This document shows, piece after piece, positions 60,181-64,000 of a stretch of DNA of 64,000 bases. How positions within the stretch are numbered: the stretch's first letter is position 1; each line of letters starts with the position of its first letter. The position numbers and the translations under genes are program-made. Under the pieces are notes generated by a model. That model saw nothing but the letters and a program-made list of their open reading frames with translations. It was not told the DNA's origin and did no database searches. The DNA comes from Tubiluchus corallicola (taxonomy: Eukaryota > Priapulida > Priapulimorpha > Priapulimorphida > Tubiluchidae), in NCBI GenBank assembly GCA_030141605.1, contig JAQGDQ010000003.1, forward strand, positions 186,001 through 250,000. Direction: 5' to 3'.

Positions 60181-60791
60181 AAAGCATTAATTGCTGCAAA
60201 AGTACTGTCCACGACGACCCAAGGAAAATCAAGAACATCTTGCATTCACGTAACTGTTTTCACTCACAATAGATAATCAGTAATTTCAGTTATTATTTAT
60301 TTATCAACCACGAGAAAATGACGTTATTTTTGATGCACAAATCAGACGCATAAAGACATAATAACTTACTATCTGCACTGACATGGCGAAAATTGATGTT
60401 ATAGCGTGTCGCACGCACCCGTATTACTAGTAAGTCACCTTTACGTTTTGCTTTTATAAGAATTATTTTAATCTTGAGCAGTACATTTATTATACGTTAC
60501 AAATGGTCGCCAATCAGTTTCTTTGTCGTTGTAAGGGTCCTACTTTTTTTCTAATTATACCTGCCTTAATTGTGTTTGAGCATTTCCTTTTTTGACGTTT
60601 TTGTGACGAAGTTTCTACTCTGTCTAAAATTCTGTTCTCGGTGTAAGCTTTTTGATGATCAGTTGCAAAACGTCGATAATTTGAAAAGATCTTCATCTCA
60701 ATATTGCAGCTGGTAATTAAAACGTAATTAATTAATAATTAACGCAGCAACGTTACTGAGTGCAATTAAAACAACTGAACAGCATCGTTTC

Positions 60792-60812
60792 TTATATATA
60801 TATATATATATC
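60792..60812. repeat. (TA)n microsatellite
   Basis: Nine to ten TA units. Confidence 0.95.
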
Positions 60813-61419
60813 GTAAGACCACTTGAAGTATATCGCAGTAATATAAAATCGTAAAATTAGTGTAAGCATTAATTACAATTTTCAAATATACATCTCAATT
60901 TATTTCACCTGTTGGATAATAACAATTGCAAAGTTAGAAGGAATTCAAAGAATACTGTCCAATAAACAAAATTACTGACAATTAATCGTCATTATTCTAC
61001 ACTTGTGTGTGTTGCAAAACCCACCTATTCAAGGGAAAAGTATCAATAGTTTCTACAAGAGAGCAGATGGAACCTCTCTGACTGAGAAACACATAACGCA
61101 CACACACATTCAACAGTTTGCGAAAAACAGCAATTGCTGCATATTTTGTGGTGGAATCCTGCACAGAACATTGAGAAACAACGTTACGACTGGTATAACT
61201 AGGCTCTTACCAAAGAAACGTTATTTCACACGGATAACCCTTCGATGTTACATGCATTTTGCTAGTTAGGTTTAGATGGACACTAATAGAATCAAGTTAT
61301 TCTCTTAAGATATCTTGTTGTAATAGAATCACGTTTCCTAAAATTGCTTTCTGACAGATCTTCCAAAAAAATCTTAACTGCGTAAGTCGATAAAAGCCAT
61401 TTAGCACGTTGGGTTTATT

Positions 61420-62140
61420 TGACTGTTATCACTTAAACTTAGAAAAATATAACAAAGAATTTTGCAAAAAAAACTCTATAAAACATTAATTTATACTACC
61501 GCTGCATAGAAATTTTCAAACGCCGTGATAGCCCCCGTTCACTTGAAAATGACCTAACTGGTGGTCGTCGTAAGTGCACCGTGGTTCTCCACAAGCGCGC
61601 TACTTCAACTAATTGAAAGTTCTCCTGCTTAAGTAATGTTCATACATAAAATATCACGAAATTACCTGTCTAGTTACTTTAAAAACTTATTATACTTTTG
61701 ACGGAAATTGATAGTTCGCTGCTTTTCTTCAGTCGACGAACGACATCCCTGGTGGAAGAATGGTCGTTCACCTAGAGTGAAAAGATCGCTACTTTAAAGC
61801 GATTTTATTAATTACACAAGGCGCTTCTCACAGTTTTATTACTAAATCCTTCTAACGTTTTTCGTGTGCATTGAAATAAACCAAACTTCCCAAAAAGCTT
61901 GCATTTCCTTTAACACAGTTTATTGACAATGTAAAGTAATGTAAAAGTTGGGAGCACCCTAGAGTGAAAAGATCGCTAATTTAAAGCGATTTTACTAATT
62001 ACACAAGGCGCTTCTCACAGCTTTATTACGAAATTCTTCTAACGTTTTTCGTGTGCATTGAAATAAGCCTAACTTATCAGAAAGCTTGGCCTTTCCTTTA
62101 ACAGAATTCATTGACAATGTAAAGTAATGTAAAAGTTGTT
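61420..62140 (+). repeat. Dispersed repeat family A, copy with internal tandem duplication
   Basis: Aligns with 8150-8600 from TGTTATCACTTAAACTTAG. The 3' part is duplicated: units start CTAGAGTGAAAAGATCGCT at 61772 and 61959, about 187 bp apart and nearly identical, each ending GTAAAGTAATGTAAAAGTTG. Confidence 0.82.
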
Positions 62141-62254
62141 GCTAAAGAAAACTGTGTTATAACACCAAGATATTCGAAAAATGACACGATTTGCAATGGC
62201 TTGTTACCGTATGTTAAAACTGTTCCTTTATACAGGAAGACCTCTATTCCGAAA

Positions 62255-62560
62255 TTTTATGGGTAGGATGACCGAATGATCTAGATTTCGGACTACAACC
62301 ACGCAGTCTTGAGTTCGAATCTAGCGGCTGCAAACACCAGGGCATATATCCTACATGTTATTCGCTGTTCGTGTGTTGCGTCCTGTATTGTTGTATGTGT
62401 AAGTCCCTAAATAGTTATTAATGCTAATGTCGTTTGTTAAATGAGCGATGGTAAATAAATGTTGTCTTTCTCAGCACTTTTGATTTTTCCTGATTGTAAG
62501 TCCTTTCAAAACACAAATCTATTGTAAGTCCTTTCTAAAGCCACAGTTCAATTATAACAA
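62255..62560 (+). mobile_element. tRNA-derived SINE with body and tail
   Basis: The head contains GATGACCGAATGATCTAG (A-box-like) and GAGTTCGAATC (B-box) 40 nt later. The body runs to AGCGATGGTAAATAAATG, followed by a direct repeat TTGTAAGTCCTTTC (about 62494 and 62522). Confidence 0.6.
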
Positions 62561-64000
62561 CCAGCATTATTTTGTGTAAGTTGTACCGCGACATTGTTAG
62601 GTCTAAATTGTCTTTTTGCGTTTTGCTGGATTTAGAATTATTACTGCGTCAGTCACGTTTCTTGCTCGTCAAGCAGCAAATTTGAGTACAAAATTGTTAG
62701 TTTAGTAAATTTTACCGTTCCGTGATGAAGCCTGAAGTCTTCAAAGAGTTCACATGATTGAACTGTGGCAGGTCTTTCCAGATCCAATCATGGAAACTCG
62801 GTAGCTAAAAACTGACAAAAGTGCAATAAATTGCGCTTGCAGATTTTGATTTGGTGCCCCGCCAAATGCATATTTGTACAAAACTATTTTTGTATGTTTT
62901 TCACGTTTCCAAGATGCCGTCAATGATTTCGGGGGCCGATTCAGGCACTGAGCGAAAAAGAAACGATTTGAAAATGATTGCTAATGATAGGGCTAAAACA
63001 AAACAACAAACGTAGCGGTATTTCAGTGTGGAACAAGAAATAAAAAAGCAGTAAAAGACAAATGAAGAAGACAAACTTGAAACAAAATACTGCAAAGCCG
63101 GGAAGCAGGCATAAGCTACGGCTAATTTGCACTTTCAAAACGCGCCTCTTGCGATGGAGTTTGTACAAATGATGTAATGCGACCTTTTTCAACATTTTTT
63201 GTGTATATGTGCCTATTTTTGCGGCCGACCATTAGAGAGCGATATATGGTCTTACTATGGACTATATGATTATAGGGCTATTACGTGTATACGGTTACTC
63301 TAGCGTCAACCACACATTTTTGCTTAAATTTCGAAAATGCGCAAAGAAACCCAATATGACCCTAAAATACAATGCACACCATTTAACTAGCGTTTTCGTG
63401 TTATTTAAACCAACGATTTACGGTAAGCTCTTTGTTTGATAAATTATTTCAGTAAACAAGGTTGAACTAAACGTGCAAGCAATTTTGTGTGCCATTGCTT
63501 CGTAACAAAACATATGTGCTCACGATCCACGGCCATTTCGAAATCTCTCAGTCTCTAATTTATTGCGCAACAAATCAAACAAGTTAAAACATTTTTTGTC
63601 CTGATGGGATGCATGGATCAACCGTTTCCCACTATTAAAAATTTGTGTCTAAAATTAAAAACATCATCGCCATGCGTAACAAAACAGGTTAATTATCAGC
63701 GATCAACGTCGTAAATATTTTTACACATGTAACATATTGTGCTGACAGCCTGTCAGGTAGAAACCTGTAACGGAGGCTACTTTGTGGGGTGAACATAAGG
63801 AATTGATAGAAAACAGCAAAAACTTCTGGTTTCTATGCTTCCTATAATTAATCTTCTCACTACTAATGGAAGCTAGAGATGAGTCGCCGAAGTCGTACGC
63901 TTCGATCAATGCCAACTCTCGTTTAGTTAAAGGAAAGGCCCTGTCTTCAGAGTATTTCAATGTTCAAGAAAAATGTTAGAAGAATTTGACAAAAGAATGT
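62561..64000. other. Intergenic, nothing recognised
   Basis: No gene, RNA or clear repeat seen up to the window edge. Confidence 0.45.

Noticed and set aside
61003-61269. 88-codon open frame
   Set aside because: No domain, no splice context; composition like the flanks.

Overview
The window is animal nuclear DNA: AT-rich (my impression is roughly two thirds A+T), with genes split into short exons by GT-AG introns, long intergenic stretches full of microsatellites, tRNA-derived SINE-like sequences, foldback MITEs and decayed non-LTR retrotransposons. No operons, Shine-Dalgarno sites or other bacterial features are visible. The two intact genes belong to families found in animals, which suggests an invertebrate metazoan. 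I cannot name the phylum from sequence alone.

Layout. (1) About 2.1-21.7 kb, minus strand: a follistatin-like 1 (FSTL1) gene. I joined twelve coding exons with matching phases into a 341-residue secreted protein: signal peptide, follistatin/Kazal module, two EF-hands, VWC domain, very basic tail. One exon is only 7 nt, and the frame requires it. (2) About 22.97-24.80 kb, plus strand: a tandem TIR-domain gene broken by five frameshifts and one stop codon, read as a pseudogene. (3) About 26.2-41.6 kb, plus strand: an SLC37A2-type sugar-phosphate exchanger of the major facilitator superfamily. Thirteen exons give 511 residues; the first exon is less certain than the rest. (4) About 41.6-64 kb: no intact gene recognised. 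It holds RTE-like and CR1/L2/Jockey-like reverse-transcriptase remnants, SINE-like tRNA fragments, satellites and dispersed repeats.

Repeat structure. Several repeat families occur both inside introns and in the gene-poor right half. Family A (8.15, 33.3 reversed, 61.4 kb), family B (30.6, 42.55, 59.3 kb), family C (window start, 19.13 kb) and a foldback element (12.87, 60.04 kb) each have two or more copies. Two other inverted-repeat elements sit in FSTL1 introns (13.5 and 17.5 kb).

The two intact genes are divergently arranged with the TIR remnant between them, and nothing in the sequence links their functions: one product is extracellular, the other an intracellular-membrane transporter. 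The observations I rate highest are the 7-nt microexon, two FSTL1 EF-hand loops that both keep canonical calcium ligands, the tandem-TIR pseudogene and the 230-bp near-palindromic MITE. I found no convincing new multi-gene system.
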